64,000 nucleotides of DNA from Halomonas sp. (GCA_018401555.1 JAGYKP010000104.1:1-64000), one strand, 5' to 3'; counted from the first letter of the stretch, positions 52,688 through 63,537 are shown. The notes: generated from the letters alone by a model not told the origin. Numbers and translations are program-made.

Positions 52688-54737
52688 ATGAATCGCACAC
52701 TCGCAACGTCCTCCTCTCGTCGTCTGGCCGGTGCCGCCACGCTGGGTGCCGCCCTGACCCTAATGCCCATTGCCGCGGCGGTGGCCCAGAGCCTGCCGCC
52801 GGGCCTCGCCGCACCGGGCTCGGCGGACCTGACCAGCGTGGTGCGCCAGGCGCTGACCACCAATCCCGAGGTGCATGCCGCCTGGAACGGCCTGCGGGCC
52901 GCCGACAACGACGTGGATGTGGCCTTCGGCAACTACCTGCCTAGCGTCGATGCCAATGCCGGTATCGGCCGCGAGTATCGTGAAGGTGATACCGGCAGTC
53001 TCTGACCTAGTCTCACAGCGGCAGCTACGAGACCCGTTTCGCCGAGATCACCCTGACCCAGATGATCTACGACGGCTTCGCCACCGCCAGTGAGGTGGAG
53101 CGCCTCGACCGCGCCAAGCTGGTGCGCTACTACGAGCTGATCGGGGCCAGCGAGAACGTCACCCTGGAGGCCACCCGTGCCTACCTGGACGTGCGTCGCT
53201 ACCGCGAGCTGGTGAGCCTGGCCCAGGAGAACTACGCCGACCACCTGCGGGTGTTCAGCCAGATCGAGGAGCGCGTGCAGTCGGGCGCCGGCCGCGGGGT
53301 GGACCTGGAGCAGATCAGTGGCCGCCTGGCCCTGGCTGAGTCCAACCTGATGACCGAGGCCTCCAACCTGCATGACGTCACTGCGCGCTTCCAGCGTATC
53401 GTCGGTGAGCTGCCCGCCGCCCAGCTGGCGCCGGCGCCGGAGCTTGACGATCGCCTGCCGCCCAACGTGGCCGCGGCGCTGGACATGGCCTTTCAGGGCA
53501 ACCCGGAGTTCCATGCCGCCATCGAGAACATCGAGGCGAGCCGCGCCGAGCGCGAGGGTACCAAGGCCGCCTTCCATCCGCGCCTCGACCTGCGCGGGCG
53601 AGCCGGCACCTACCGCAATGATTCCGGCTACGAGGGGCTGGGGGATCGCGAGCGCCAGACCATCGAGCTGGTGGCGAGCATGAACCTCTACCGCGGCGGC
53701 AGCGACCTGGCCTCGTTCCGCGCCGCCAGCGACCGGGTCGAGCAGTCGATCAACCTGCGCGAGAAGGCCTGTGTGGACGTTCGCCAGACCACCCAGATCG
53801 CCTACAACGATACCCAGCGCCTACGCGAGCAGCTGCAGTACCTCAACCAGCACCGGCTCTCCATCGACCGCGTGCGCGGTGCCTATCAGCAGCAGTTCGA
53901 TATCGGTCAGCGGACCCTGCTCGACGTGCTGGACAGCGAGAACGAGTACTTCGAGGCCAGCCGCGCCTTCGTCAACGCCCAGTACGACGTGGCCCTGGCG
54001 GATGCCCGCACCCTGGCGGCCATGGGGCAGCTGATGCAGACCCTGGGGGTGGTGCGCGACGACATGCCGACCCTGGCCGAGATGGGCAGCGACGGCGTGG
54101 CCCTGGACCCCGAGACCATCTGTCCGGCGGATGGCCCCATGGGCTTCACCCTGGCGGACTTTACCGGCGGCATCGAGGCACCCACCCGGGCACCGGACAT
54201 CACCCTCTCCGCGGACGCTCTGTTCCAGATCAACAGCGCCGAGCTCTCCGCCGAGGCACGCGGCGAGCTGGCGGACCTGGCCGAGCAGATCCGCGGTCGC
54301 ACCGACCTGGCACGGGTCTTCATCGCCGGCCATGCCGACACCACCGGCAACGACGCCATCAACGACCCGCTCTCCCAGCGGCGTGCCGACAGCGTGGCCA
54401 GCTACCTGGCAAGCCAGGGGTGGATAGCGATCTTCTCCAGACCCGCGGCTACGGGTCCCACCAGCCGGTGGCCACCAACGCCACCGTGGAGGGGCGGCGC
54501 CAGAACCGTCGCGTCGAGGTGACCCTGGAGCGGGTCGGCGAGAACCTCGACATGACCGACTTCCGTCCTGCCGCCCTCGATTCCCTGGCGTCGCGTTCCG
54601 CCGCTGGCGAGCCAGCGCCGATGGCCGCCGACTTCGCCCCCGTGGCCGGCGGCCTCTACGCCGAGATCGATGCGCTGGTGGCGGCGGAGCCGGCGAGCTA
54701 CGCGCAACTGTCCCCGGAAGTGGCCTCCCGCGGCTGA
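52688..54737 (+). CDS. TolC-family outer-membrane channel fused to a C-terminal OmpA domain (frameshifted)
   Basis: The outer-membrane component of the type I secretion system. A signal peptide is visible (TLGAALTLMPIAAAVAQSLP), followed by TSVVRQALTTNPEVHAAWNG and NDVDVAFGNYLPSVDANAGI. After a frame change near 53005 the channel continues with typical TolC helical repeats (LDVRRYRELVSLAQENYADH; FQGNPEFHAAIENIEASRAE; QQQFDIGQRTLLDVLDSENE; QYDVALADARTLAAMGQLMQ). From about residue 500 an OmpA peptidoglycan-binding domain follows: DALFQINSAELSAEARGELA, VFIAGHADTTGNDAINDPLS, QRRADSVASYLASQG, then after a break near 54420 ATVEGRRQNRRVEVTLE. About 683 residues. Confidence 0.9.
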
Positions 54738-54789
54738 GCTGCCTGCGGCCTTTTGCCGGGGGAGACGGACTCTTCCCCGGTGCTACTCT

Positions 54790-54818
54790 GGCCCCATCGC
54801 CCTAGTGCCGATGGGGCC
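54790..54818 (+). terminator. Hairpin between TolC-OmpA and the ABC transporter gene
   Basis: GGCCCCATCG (54790-54799) and CGATGGGGCC (54809-54818) form a perfect 10-bp stem ending only 5 nt before the first ATG of the ABC gene. No T run follows. It may partly terminate or modulate translation. Confidence 0.5.
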
Positions 54819-54823
54819 ATTCG

Positions 54824-57008
54824 ATGAAAGAGGTGTGTGTGACGCAGAGAGAGCCGCTGGAGTCATCGGAAGGGTCATCGCGTTCCGCGGTTCAGGATGA
54901 ACTGCTCGAATGCCTGCAGACGGTGGCTACCTGTCACGACAGGTCGACCACCGCCGAATCCCTGACCGCCGGGTTGCCCCTCGAACAGGGGCGTCTCACC
55001 CCGGCGTCTTCCCGCGCGCCGCCAGCCGTGCCGGTCTCTCGGCGCGCCTGGTCAAGAGCCGCCTGGTGCAGCTCAACCCGGCGCTCTTCCCGGTGGTGCT
55101 GCTGCTCGAGCCGGGTCGCGCCTGTGTGCTGCTGGGGCTGGACCTCAAGGCGCGCAAGGCCAGGGTCATCTTCCCCGAGCTGGGCGATGCCGAGAGCGAG
55201 GTGGCGCTGGATGGCCTGGAGTCCAGCTACAGCGGGCAGGCCATCTACGTGCGCCCCCGCTTCCATTTTGATGCCCGCGGCCCCGAGGTGAACCGCCAGC
55301 ATTCCCGGCACTGGTTCTGGGGCGTGATCCGCGAGAATCGCAAGCTCTACCGCGATGTCATCGCCGGCTCGGTGATGATCAACCTGTTCGCGGTGGCCAT
55401 GCCGCTGTTCGTGCTCAACGTCTACGACCGGGTGGTGCCCAACCACGCCACCGAGACGCTGTGGGTGCTGGCGGTGGGCATCTTCGTGGTGCTGTGCTTC
55501 GATCTGGCGCTGCGCCTGATGCGCAATGCCTTCGTCGACCTGGCGGCGAGCCGGGCCGACGTCAAGCTGTCATCGTCGATCATGGCCCGCGTGCTGGGGC
55601 TGCGCATGGAGGCGAGACCCGCTTCCACCGGTTCCTTCGCCGCCACCCTGCAGTCCTTCGAGTCGGTACGCGCCTTCATCGGCTCGGCCACGGTGGTGGC
55701 GCTGGTGGACCTGCCCTTCGTGCTGATGTTCGCCGCCATCATCGCCCTGATCGGCCCGCCGCTGGTGATCCCGGTGCTGGTGGGCATCGCCTTCGTGCTG
55801 CTCTACGCCATGGCCGCCCAGGGCAAGCTGCACGAGCTCTCCGAAACCACCTGGCGGGTCAGCGCCCAGCGCAACGCGACCCTGGTGGAGTCGGTCTCCC
55901 AGCTGGAGACCGTCAAGACGCTGCGCGCCGAGAGCCGCATACAGAACACCTTGGGAGAAGGCCTCGGCCTATCTGTCACGCACCGCGGCCCAGTTGCGCC
56001 TGGTCAGCTCCTCGGTCTCCAGCGTGGCGCTGTGGGCCCAGCACAGCGTGGCGGTGTGCGTGATCATCATCGGTGTCTACCAGATCATCGAGGGCAACCT
56101 CACCCAGGGTGGGTTGATCGCCGCCTACCTGCTCTCCTCGCGGGCCATGGCGCCGGTCAGCCAGGCCGCCGCGCTGCTGGCCCAGTACCATCAGTCCGCC
56201 ACCGCGCTGCAGTCGCTCAACGGCGTGATGGAGCGTCCGGTGGAGCGCCCCGAGGGCAAGGCGTTCGTCAGCCGCCCGGTGATCCGCGGCGAGATCCGCT
56301 TCGACAAGGTCTCGCTGCGCTATCCGGAGCAGGAGAACGAGGCGCTGCGTGATGTCTCGCTGACCATCCAGGCCGGCGAGAAGGTGGCGCTGCTGGGGCG
56401 CATCGGCTGCGGCAAGACCACGCTGAACAAGCTGGTGCTGGGGCTCTACGAGCCCACCGCCGGAGCGGTGATGATCGATGGCGTGGACCTGCGCCAGTTC
56501 GACCCCATCCAGTTGCGCCGCCAGATCGGCTATGTGCCCCAGGACGTCAGCCTGTTCTACGGCACCCTGCGCGACAACATCATCGCCGGGGGCGGCAGCG
56601 AGGGAGTGGATGACGAGACGCTGCTGCGGGCGATCAAGCTCAGCGGCCTGGAGGGGCTGGTCAACGGCCACCCCAGGGGTCGACCTGCCGGTGGGCGAGC
56701 GCGGCCAGGCCCTCTCCGGTGGCCAGCGCCAGTCGGTGGCGGTGGCCAGGGCGCTGGTCAATGATCCGCAGATCCTGCTGCTCGACGAACCTACCAGCTC
56801 CATGGACCACACCAGCGAGGAGGCCTTCAAGGCCAATCTCAAGAGCTACGCGCGGGCCAAGACCATGGTCGTGGTGACCCACCGTACCTCGCTGCTCTCG
56901 CTGGTGGACCGCATCATCGTCATCGACGCCGGCCGGGTCATGGCCGACGGTCCCCGCGACAAGGTGGTCGAGGCGCTGCGCAAGGGACAGATCGGGAGGG
57001 CACGCTGA
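54824..57008 (+). CDS. Type I secretion ABC transporter (permease-ATPase, LapB-like; frameshifted)
   Basis: The inner-membrane engine that exports the adhesins. The start is ATG 54824, or GTG 54839, which has AAAGAGG nearby. The N-terminal domain is C39-peptidase-like (LVKSRLVQLNPALFPVVLLL) without an evident catalytic cysteine, joined across a break near 54985. Membrane segments follow (SVMINLFAVAMPLFVLNVYD; TLWVLAVGIFVVLCFDLALR; GSATVVALVDLPFVLMFAAI). After a break near 55950 come VALWAQHSVAVCVIIIGVYQ and the ATPase: Walker A GRIGCGKTT, signature LSGGQRQSVAVARAL (after a break near 56675) and Walker B LLLDEPTSSMD, with VVTHRTSLL. About 728 residues. The stop overlaps the HlyD start. Confidence 0.92.
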
Positions 57009-58438
57009 TGGCCAGGAAGAAGGGTGCCAGCGCCGAGCAGCGTGGCTTCGAGGCGATCGGTCGCTTCTCCGAGGTGGGCGGCAAACCGTTTCGTCCCTTC
57101 ATGGATCGCCTGTTCGCCAAGCGGGTCACCGCCGCGCACCTCAACCGCGACTGGGCCAGCGATGCCGACTGGGCCCGCCTGCAGCAGGATCCGATTCGCG
57201 CCCGCTGGTTCCTCTATGTGGTGCTGCTGGCCATCATCGCCCTGCTGGTGTGGGCCTATTTCGCGCCCATCGACGAGGTGACCCGCGGGGCGGGCCGGGT
57301 GATTCCCTCCACACAGCTGCAGCGCGTGCAGACCTACGACGGCGGCGTGGTGCAGGAGATCCTGGTGCGCGAGGGGCAGGTGGTGGAGCAGGGGGAGGTG
57401 CTGATGCGCATCGACCCGACGCGCTACCTGGCCAACTTCCGCGAGAATCGCTCCCAGATCCTGTCGCTGCAGGCCCGGGCCGAGCGGCTGCGGGCGCTGG
57501 TCACCGATACCCCCTTCGCGCCCTCCGATGAGCTGCGCGCCCAGGCGCCGGATATCGTCGCCCAGGAGCGTGAGGCCTACGAGAGCGCCCGCGAGGAGCT
57601 GCGCGAGCAGGAGAACGTGCTGGGCGACCGCATCCGCCAGCGCGAGGAGGAGCTCCGCGAGGCGCGAGCCAGGCGCGACACCGCCCAGCGCGAGGCCAAC
57701 ATGGCCGGCCAGGAGCTCAACCTGACCCGGCCACTGTTGCAGTCCGGGGCGGTCTCCGAGGTGGAGGTGCTGAGGCTGCGTCGCGAGGTATCCCGGGCCA
57801 CCGGCGAGCGCGACCAGGCGGCGGCGGCGGTGTCACGCCTGCAGGCCGCCGTGGAGGAGGCCGAGACCCAGCTTCGCGAGCTGGGGGCCGAACGCCGCAA
57901 CGACTGGCGTAACGACCTGAGCCAGACCATCGGCGACCTGAGTGCCCTGGAGGAGTCCGGGACCGGGCTGCAGGATCGCGTGCGCCTGGCCGAGATCCGT
58001 TCGCCCGTCGACGGCGTGGTGCAGCGGCTCAATATCAACACCCTGGGCGGTGTGGCCCAGCCCGGCCAGGAGGTGGTCGAGATCGTGCCCAGCGATGACC
58101 AGCTGCTGGTGGAAACGCGGATCGCTCCCCAGGATATCGCCTTCCTGCGTCCGGGCCAGCCCGCCAATATCAAGCTCACCGCCTACGACTTCGCCATCTA
58201 CGGCGGTCTCGAGGCCGAGCTGGAGCATATCAGTGCCGATACCATCACCGACGACAACGACAACACCTTCTACCTGGTCCGCGTACGCTCGATCGAGGAT
58301 GCCAATGCCGATCCCGAGATGTCGGTGATTCCCGGCATGACCGCCCAGGTCGATATCATGACCGGCAAGCGAACCGTAATGCAGTTCATGCTCAAGCCCG
58401 TGTTGCGGGCGTGGAGCAATTCGATGGGAGAGCGATAG
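57008..58438 (+). CDS. HlyD-family type I secretion periplasmic adaptor (LapC-like)
   Basis: An intact 476-residue membrane-fusion protein that connects the ABC transporter to the TolC-like channel. A cytoplasmic N-terminus (FMDRLFAKRVTAAHLNRDWA) precedes one membrane segment (RWFLYVVLLAIIALLVWAYF). Then come EVTRGAGRVIPSTQLQRVQT and YDGGVVQEILVREGQVVEQG (lipoyl half), a long coiled coil (REQENVLGDRIRQREEELRE), and the second half VRLAEIRSPVDGVVQRLNIN, TLGGVAQPGQEVVEIVPSDD and ARIAPQDIAFLRPGQPANIK-like. It ends SVIPGMTAQVDIMTGKRTVM, the standard HlyD C-terminus. It overlaps the ABC gene by one base and is followed immediately by the regulator. Confidence 0.95.
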   Translation: MARKKGASAEQRGFEAIGRFSEVGGKPFRPFMDRLFAKRVTAAHLNRDWASDADWARLQQDPIRARWFLYVVLLAIIALLVWAYFAPIDEVTRGAGRVIPSTQLQRVQTYDGGVVQEILVREGQVVEQGEVLMRIDPTRYLANFRENRSQILSLQARAERLRALVTDTPFAPSDELRAQAPDIVAQEREAYESAREELREQENVLGDRIRQREEELREARARRDTAQREANMAGQELNLTRPLLQSGAVSEVEVLRLRREVSRATGERDQAAAAVSRLQAAVEEAETQLRELGAERRNDWRNDLSQTIGDLSALEESGTGLQDRVRLAEIRSPVDGVVQRLNINTLGGVAQPGQEVVEIVPSDDQLLVETRIAPQDIAFLRPGQPANIKLTAYDFAIYGGLEAELEHISADTITDDNDNTFYLVRVRSIEDANADPEMSVIPGMTAQVDIMTGKRTVMQFMLKPVLRAWSNSMGER

Positions 58439-59066
58439 ATGGCGACCTACTTCGTCAGTCAGGGGCGCGACGAGATACCGCGCTGGCGCGAGGCCTTCAG
58501 TGATGCACGCCTGATTCGCGCCGATGACATCAAGGCCAGGCTGGTGCGTGGCGACTGTGTGTGGGTGATGGTGGACAGCGAGAGCTGGCCGGAGCAGGTC
58601 GCCGAACTCCATCGGCGTGGGGCCCAGGTGGGAGTGATGACCTACTCGCCGAGCGCCGCCGAGGCGTTCCAGGCGCTGGAGAGTGGAGCCCGTGGCTATG
58701 TGCATGCGCTGTCTCCGCCTGATCTGCTGCGTCAGGCGCGGCTGGTGATCATGAACCAGGGGATCTGGGTGCCGCCGGAGCTGATGGCGCGGGTCGTAGG
58801 CGGCGCCTTCCAGGCGTTGGGTGGTGCCGGGCGTATGCGCAGCGAGGCCCTGGCAGGGCTGACCGAGCGCGAGCGTGCCGTGGCCCTGGCGGTGGTGGAG
58901 GGGTACAGCAACAAGGAGGTCGCCCGCCGCCTCGATATCACCGAACGCACCGTCAAGGCGCATCTGGGTTCCGGTGTTCCGCAAGCTCGGCGTGCGCGAC
59001 CGCATGCAGCTGGTGCTGCGGCTGTCGCCGGTGCATGAGGCGGCTCTCCATAGCGGCAGGGCCTGA
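58439..59066 (+). CDS. LuxR/NarL-type regulator with degenerate receiver (frameshifted once)
   Basis: A DNA-binding regulator of about 208 residues starting at the base after the HlyD stop. The C-terminal HTH is standard: LTERERAVALAVVEGYSNKE, VARRLDITERTVKAHLG, then after a break near 58970 VFRKLGVRDRMQLVLRLS. The N-terminal half has receiver-like layout (VWVMVDSESWPEQVAELHRR; VMTYSPSAAEAFQALESGAR with GYVHALSPPDLLRQ) but lacks the paired acidic residues and clear phosphoacceptor of a true receiver, so it may be phosphorylation-independent. LuxR genes of this kind accompany LapA-type secretion operons. A likely target is the shared element upstream of both adhesins. This is inference. Confidence 0.85.
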
Positions 59067-59092
59067 GCCAGGCTGGCAGGGCACCGTTACCG

Positions 59093-59123
59093 CAGGAAAG
59101 TCTGACCAGCGTCAGGTTTCCTG
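59093..59123. promoter_or_regulatory. Inverted repeat after the regulator gene
   Basis: CAGGAAAG-TCTGAC (59093-59106) and GTCAGG-TTTCCTG (59111-59123) form an imperfect dyad around CAGC. It lies 27 nt past the regulator stop and upstream of the adhesin promoter region. It could be a terminator stem without a T tract or a protein-binding site. Confidence 0.5.
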
Positions 59124-59137
59124 GCCTTACTGTCCTA

Positions 59138-59171
59138 CGGTCCAATATTGCCGATGTCGGCCATTGCCTAG
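59138..59171 (+). promoter_or_regulatory. Bipartite upstream element of adhesin 1
   Basis: CGGTCCAATAT (59138-59148), 14 nt, then ATTGCCTAG (59163-59171). The identical pair with identical 14-nt spacing precedes adhesin 2 at 63435-63468. The 5' flanks are also alike (TGTCCTA versus TGTCCAT). It lies 72 nt upstream of the ATG. Promoter or activator site is the likeliest reading. Confidence 0.7.
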
Positions 59172-59242
59172 ATTGCAGGTATCGAACGGGCGTTTAGCGA
59201 CAGGCTCGTCCACCGCTACCCATTGCTGAAGGGATCCACACC

Positions 59243-62200
59243 ATGACCATCGCCACCGTTACCGCCATCTCCGGTCAGGCCTGGGCGCGCGACGCCGCGG
59301 GTAACCTTCGCGAACTGGACATCGGTGACACCCTGCAGGAGGGCGAGGTCCTCGTCACCGCGGAAGGCGCCAGTGTCGAGCTCGACTTCGCCGACAACCT
59401 GAATCCTGCGGTCATCCAGGGCGAGCAGGAAGTGACCATCTCCGCCGACCTCGCTGACGATCAAGCGGTCACCGAGGAGGCGGCCAGCGCTCTGGATGAG
59501 GATATCGAGGCGCTACTGACCGCCATCGAGGAGGGCGAGGGCGACCTGCTGGTCGACCTCGACCCCACCGCCGCGGGCGCCGGCCCCGGTGGCAGCGCGG
59601 AAGGGGGCCACGGCTTCGTGCGGCTCGCACGTATCGTCGAACCGCTCACTCCGCTGAGCTATGAGTATGGTCTCGGCCAGTTCGACGAGGTCGAATTTCC
59701 GGAAGATGCCTTCCTGGCCCAGGCCGCCGAGGAGGAGGACGCCACTCCCCGCGTCGGCACCGCTGACCTGGATGACGACGGCGACACCGTCTGGGAGTCC
59801 GCGCTTGGGCAGGGTAGCGGCGGTGGTGTGGCGAGCACCGACGGTGCCTTCCAGATCGATACCGGTAGCGACGAACTCGCGCTGATCGAGGTCCAGGATG
59901 CCGCCGGCAACTGGGTGGCGATCTCCACGGCCAGCACAGAAGTGCAGGGCATCTATGGCGTGCTCAGCGTCAACCCGGATGGCAGCTGGAGCTACATCCT
60001 GACCGAGCCCCTGGCGCATCCGCTGGCCGGCGAGACCGGGGCCAGTGATCAGCTGCCTGCCGAGACCTTCGCCGTGCGCGTCACCGATGATGATGGCGAT
60101 GTCTCCGCCCCGGCGACGCTGACCATTACCATCACCGACGATGGTCCCACGGCGGTTCAGGACGGCGCTCTCGTGGCCGAAGACACCACCACGGCGCTCG
60201 AGCGGCGACGTGCTCGCCAACGACACCCTGGGCGCCGACCGCCCCGAAGGTGTGGCCTTCGACGACACCCAGGCCAGCTACGGCACCTTCACCGACAACG
60301 GTGACGGCACCTGGAGCTACGTGCTGGACAACGACAGCAGTGCGGTACAGGGGCTGAGCGTGGGCGAGACGCTCACCGAGACCTTCGATTACACGCTGAC
60401 CGATGCCGACGGCGATACCAGCACCGCCAGCCTGACCATTACCATCACCGGCCAGGACGACGGCGTGACCCTTACCGGGCTCAGCACCGAAGGTGGTGAG
60501 CAGATCGTGTACGAGGCCAACCTGCCGGCCGGCTCCGACTCTGACGCCGCCGCGCTGACCCAGAGCGGCACCTTCAGCTTCACCGCCCTGGACGAGCTGG
60601 GCAGCCTCACCATCGCCGGCGAGAACCTTACGCCTGGCCGAGCTGCAGGCGCTGTCGGCCACCAGCCCGCTGACCATCACCAGCGACCACGGCACCCTGC
60701 TGCTGACCGGCTTCAGCGGCGACGCCGCCGGCGGCACGCTCAGCTACACCTACACGCTGGACGCCACCGTCGACAACGACACGGTCACCGGCGCCACTGG
60801 CACCGAGTACCTCGACAGCTTCGCGGTCAGCCTGGTCGATGCCGACGGCAGCAGTGCCAGCGCCTCGCTGGATATCCGGATCGTCGATGACGCGCCCACC
60901 GCGGTGGACGATCCCGATGCCAGCATCGTCGAGGACACCACCACGGCGCTCACCGGCGATGTGCTGCTCAACGACACCCTGGGCGCCGACCGCCCCGAGG
61001 GCGTGGCCTTCGACGACACCCAGGCCAGCTATGGCACCTTCACCGATAACGGCGACGGCACCTGGAGCTACCTGCTGGATAACGACAGCAGCGCGGTCCA
61101 GGGGTTGAGCGAGGGCGAGACGCTGACCGAGACCTTCGATTACACCCTCACCGATGCCGACGGCGATACCAGCACCGCCAGCCTGACCATTACCATCACC
61201 GGCCAGGACGACGGCGTGACCCTCACCGGGCTCAGCACCGAAGGTGGTGAGCAGATCGTGTACGAAGCCAACCTGCCGGCCGGCTCCGACACTGACTCCG
61301 CCGCGCTCACCCAGAGCGGCACCTTCAGCTTCACCGCGTTCGACGAGCTGGACAGCCTCACCATCGCCGGCCAGAGCCTGACGCTCGCCGAGCTGCAGGC
61401 GCTGTCTGTCACCAGCCCGCTGACCATCACCAGCGACCACGGCACCCTGCTCCTGACAGGCTTCAGCGGCGACGCCGCCGGCGGCACGCTCAGCTACACC
61501 TACACGCTGGATGCCACCGTCGACAACGACACGGTCACCGGCGCCACTGGCACCGAGTACCTCGACAGCTTCGCGGTCAGTCTGGTGGATGCCGACGGCA
61601 GCAGTGCCGCGGCCTCTCTGGACATCCGCATCGTCGATGATGAGCCCTTCGCGGTGGATCCCGATACGGGCTATCTGATCAACCTGGTGGGTGTCTCGGG
61701 AAGCCTCGAGGGCATTCCGCTCGATCTGGACAGCAATATCGACGACAACTATGGCGCCGACCAGGGCGGTACCCTCCAGTTGGTCGCCGACAGCAGCGTG
61801 CCGAGCGGCTATACCGCCGGCAGCCAGGATATCTATTACTACGTGTCGGAGGATGGCTCGCGGCTGATTGGCTCCACGCTTGCCGGCGGCGACTTCACGA
61901 CCGTATCGGCCATGACAGACGGAAGTTACGCGGACCATGTGGTCTTCGAACTCGTACTGAATGCCGATGCCAGCGCTGATCAGGCGCAGGATACCTACTC
62001 CTTTACCCTCTACCAGCAGGTCGATGGTGGGGTAGGAGAGTTCAATACCAGCACCGGCAGCTGGGCGATCTCTGGCGGCAACACCAACTATGTCTACTAC
62101 ACCGATACCTCGGGCAATGACCTGCCAAGCATCTTGATCACGCCCACAGAAGGTGCCGTGAAGGTCAATACTACCGCCAATGGCGTGGGGGCTTCCGGTT

Positions 62201-63285
62201 CAGGCCCGGGTCAGGATATCGGCAGTGGCGAGGCCATCAGGGTGGACTATGTCGAGAATGTGACCGGCGACCCGGTGCAGAAGGACTATGACCCTGCGCT
62301 CGCCGATTTCAGCTTCGACACCCATCTCCTGGTCAACGGCGCCATTGCTACCTTCTTTATCAATAATGGGACCTCGAAGGTACGCATCGAGGCCTTCGAT
62401 GACCTCGACTACGGCCAGGCCGACGAACAGGACGATGTGGGGGATTACATTCGGGATGCCATCACCTGGATCACCATCAATGGCACCGAGGTGCTGCCAG
62501 ATGGTCCGATTCCCGATGGCTACAGCGTAGATTTCACCGGCGACGGCGTGATAGTGGGCGGCGTCGCGGATGGTGACTCCATCGCCGTCTTCACCGACAC
62601 CGGCTTCACAACCGTGGAATACGCCTATCTCGATGGCTCGACCTTCGAGATGGCGGGTTTCGGTGCCTCCAGTTATGACCCCGGCGCCCTCGTCAATATC
62701 GACTTCGACCTCCAGGTGGTAGACGCTGATGGCGATAGCGTGCTGGTCGAGGATGCCATCAGTCTGCAACTCAGCCCGGATGATCATGAACTGCTGATGG
62801 GGACAGAGGATGCCGACACTCTGGAGGCCGAGATGGACCAGGCTTCCACCTTGGTGGGACTCGAGGGTGACGATACCCTGGCCGGTGATAGCGGTGAGGA
62901 CATCCTTGTGGGAGGAGAGGGGGATGACACCCTCTCTGGTGATTCCGGCGCCGACACCTTCATCTGGAACCTCGGCGACGAGGGGGATGCCGAGTCGCCT
63001 TCGTTGGATACCGTGACGGATTTCTCCATCGGCGAAGGCGACATGCTGGATATCTCCGATATGTTGAGTGGCATACCGGACGGCGCGGATCTCTCGACCT
63101 TCATCCAGGCAGCGCCCAGCGACAGCGGCACCATGCTCTACATCAGCACCGAGGGCAGCCTCGCCGATGGCGACCTTTCCGGCGCCGATCAGATGATCCT
63201 GCTCAGCAATGTGGAGATGGGAGACCTCTCGTCCCTGCAGTTCCTGCAATCCCTGATCGAGGATGGTCAGCTCGAGATCGACTAG
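59243..63285 (+). CDS. LapA-type retention-module adhesin 1, VCBS-repeat RTX protein (frameshifted)
   Basis: A surface adhesin of about 1347 residues for type I secretion. The N-terminal retention module is MTIATVTAISGQAWARDAAG with RELDIGDTLQEGEVLVTAEG. A LapG-type cleavage motif DPTAAGAGPGG follows, with the di-alanine at residues 110-111. The middle has a first VCBS-like region and two nearly identical 250-residue repeats (YGTFTDNGDGTWSY, GLSVGETLTETFDYTLTDAD), broken near 60200 and 60630. A unique domain of about 380 residues follows, then RTX nonapeptides (GGEGDDTLSGDSGADTFIWN) and a type I secretion tail (LDTVTDFSIGEGDMLDISDM). It starts ATG at 59243 behind GAAGGGATC. Length is small for LapA-like adhesins. 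Confidence 0.92.
60130..61640 (+). repeat. Two tandem ~750-bp intragenic repeats in adhesin 1
   Basis: The anchor GACACCCTGGGCGCCGACCG recurs at 60222 and 60973, 751 bp apart. Long stretches of the two copies are identical at DNA level or differ by single bases. Each unit encodes one VCBS-like module plus a 130-residue partner domain. Confidence 0.9.
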
Positions 63286-63303
63286 GCAGTTCTAAACGAC
63301 ACC

Positions 63304-63330
63304 AAGCGCCCGGCATAGCCGGGCGCTTTT
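63304..63330 (+). terminator. Rho-independent terminator of adhesin 1
   Basis: AAGCGCCCGGC (63304-63314), loop ATA, GCCGGGCGCTT (63318-63328), then TT. It is a perfect 11-bp stem starting 19 nt after the stop codon, so adhesin 2 is transcribed separately. Confidence 0.88.
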
Positions 63331-63434
63331 CCGTAGCAGCACCTGCCACTCAGGAAGGGGCCTCGTCGCTTGATCGTGGGCTGGCACCCATGACATGGAT
63401 CAAGTTCCCTGCGTTTGTGGCCAGACCTGTCCAT

Positions 63435-63468
63435 CGGTCCAATATCCCGCCTCATGGTTATTGCCTAG
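63435..63468 (+). promoter_or_regulatory. Bipartite upstream element of adhesin 2
   Basis: CGGTCCAATAT (63435-63445), 14 nt, ATTGCCTAG (63460-63468), matching the element before adhesin 1. It lies 70 nt upstream of the ATG at 63538. The intervening 14 nt differ between the two loci, so the boxes themselves appear conserved. Confidence 0.7.
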
Positions 63469-63537
63469 CTTCAATGTATTGACCGGGCTTGCGTCGGCAC
63501 GCCTGTTATCGCCAGATCACCCTGCAGGAGTCACACC

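Noticed and set aside
52688..59066. Multidrug efflux as the role of the TolC/HlyD/ABC set
   Set aside because: The ABC protein has the type I secretion layout with an N-terminal C39-like domain, and the set is directly followed by RTX adhesins with retention modules.
60628..61938. 436-codon minus-strand frame with repeated sequence opposite the adhesin
   Set aside because: The repeats simply mirror the two 750-bp units of adhesin 1 on the other strand.
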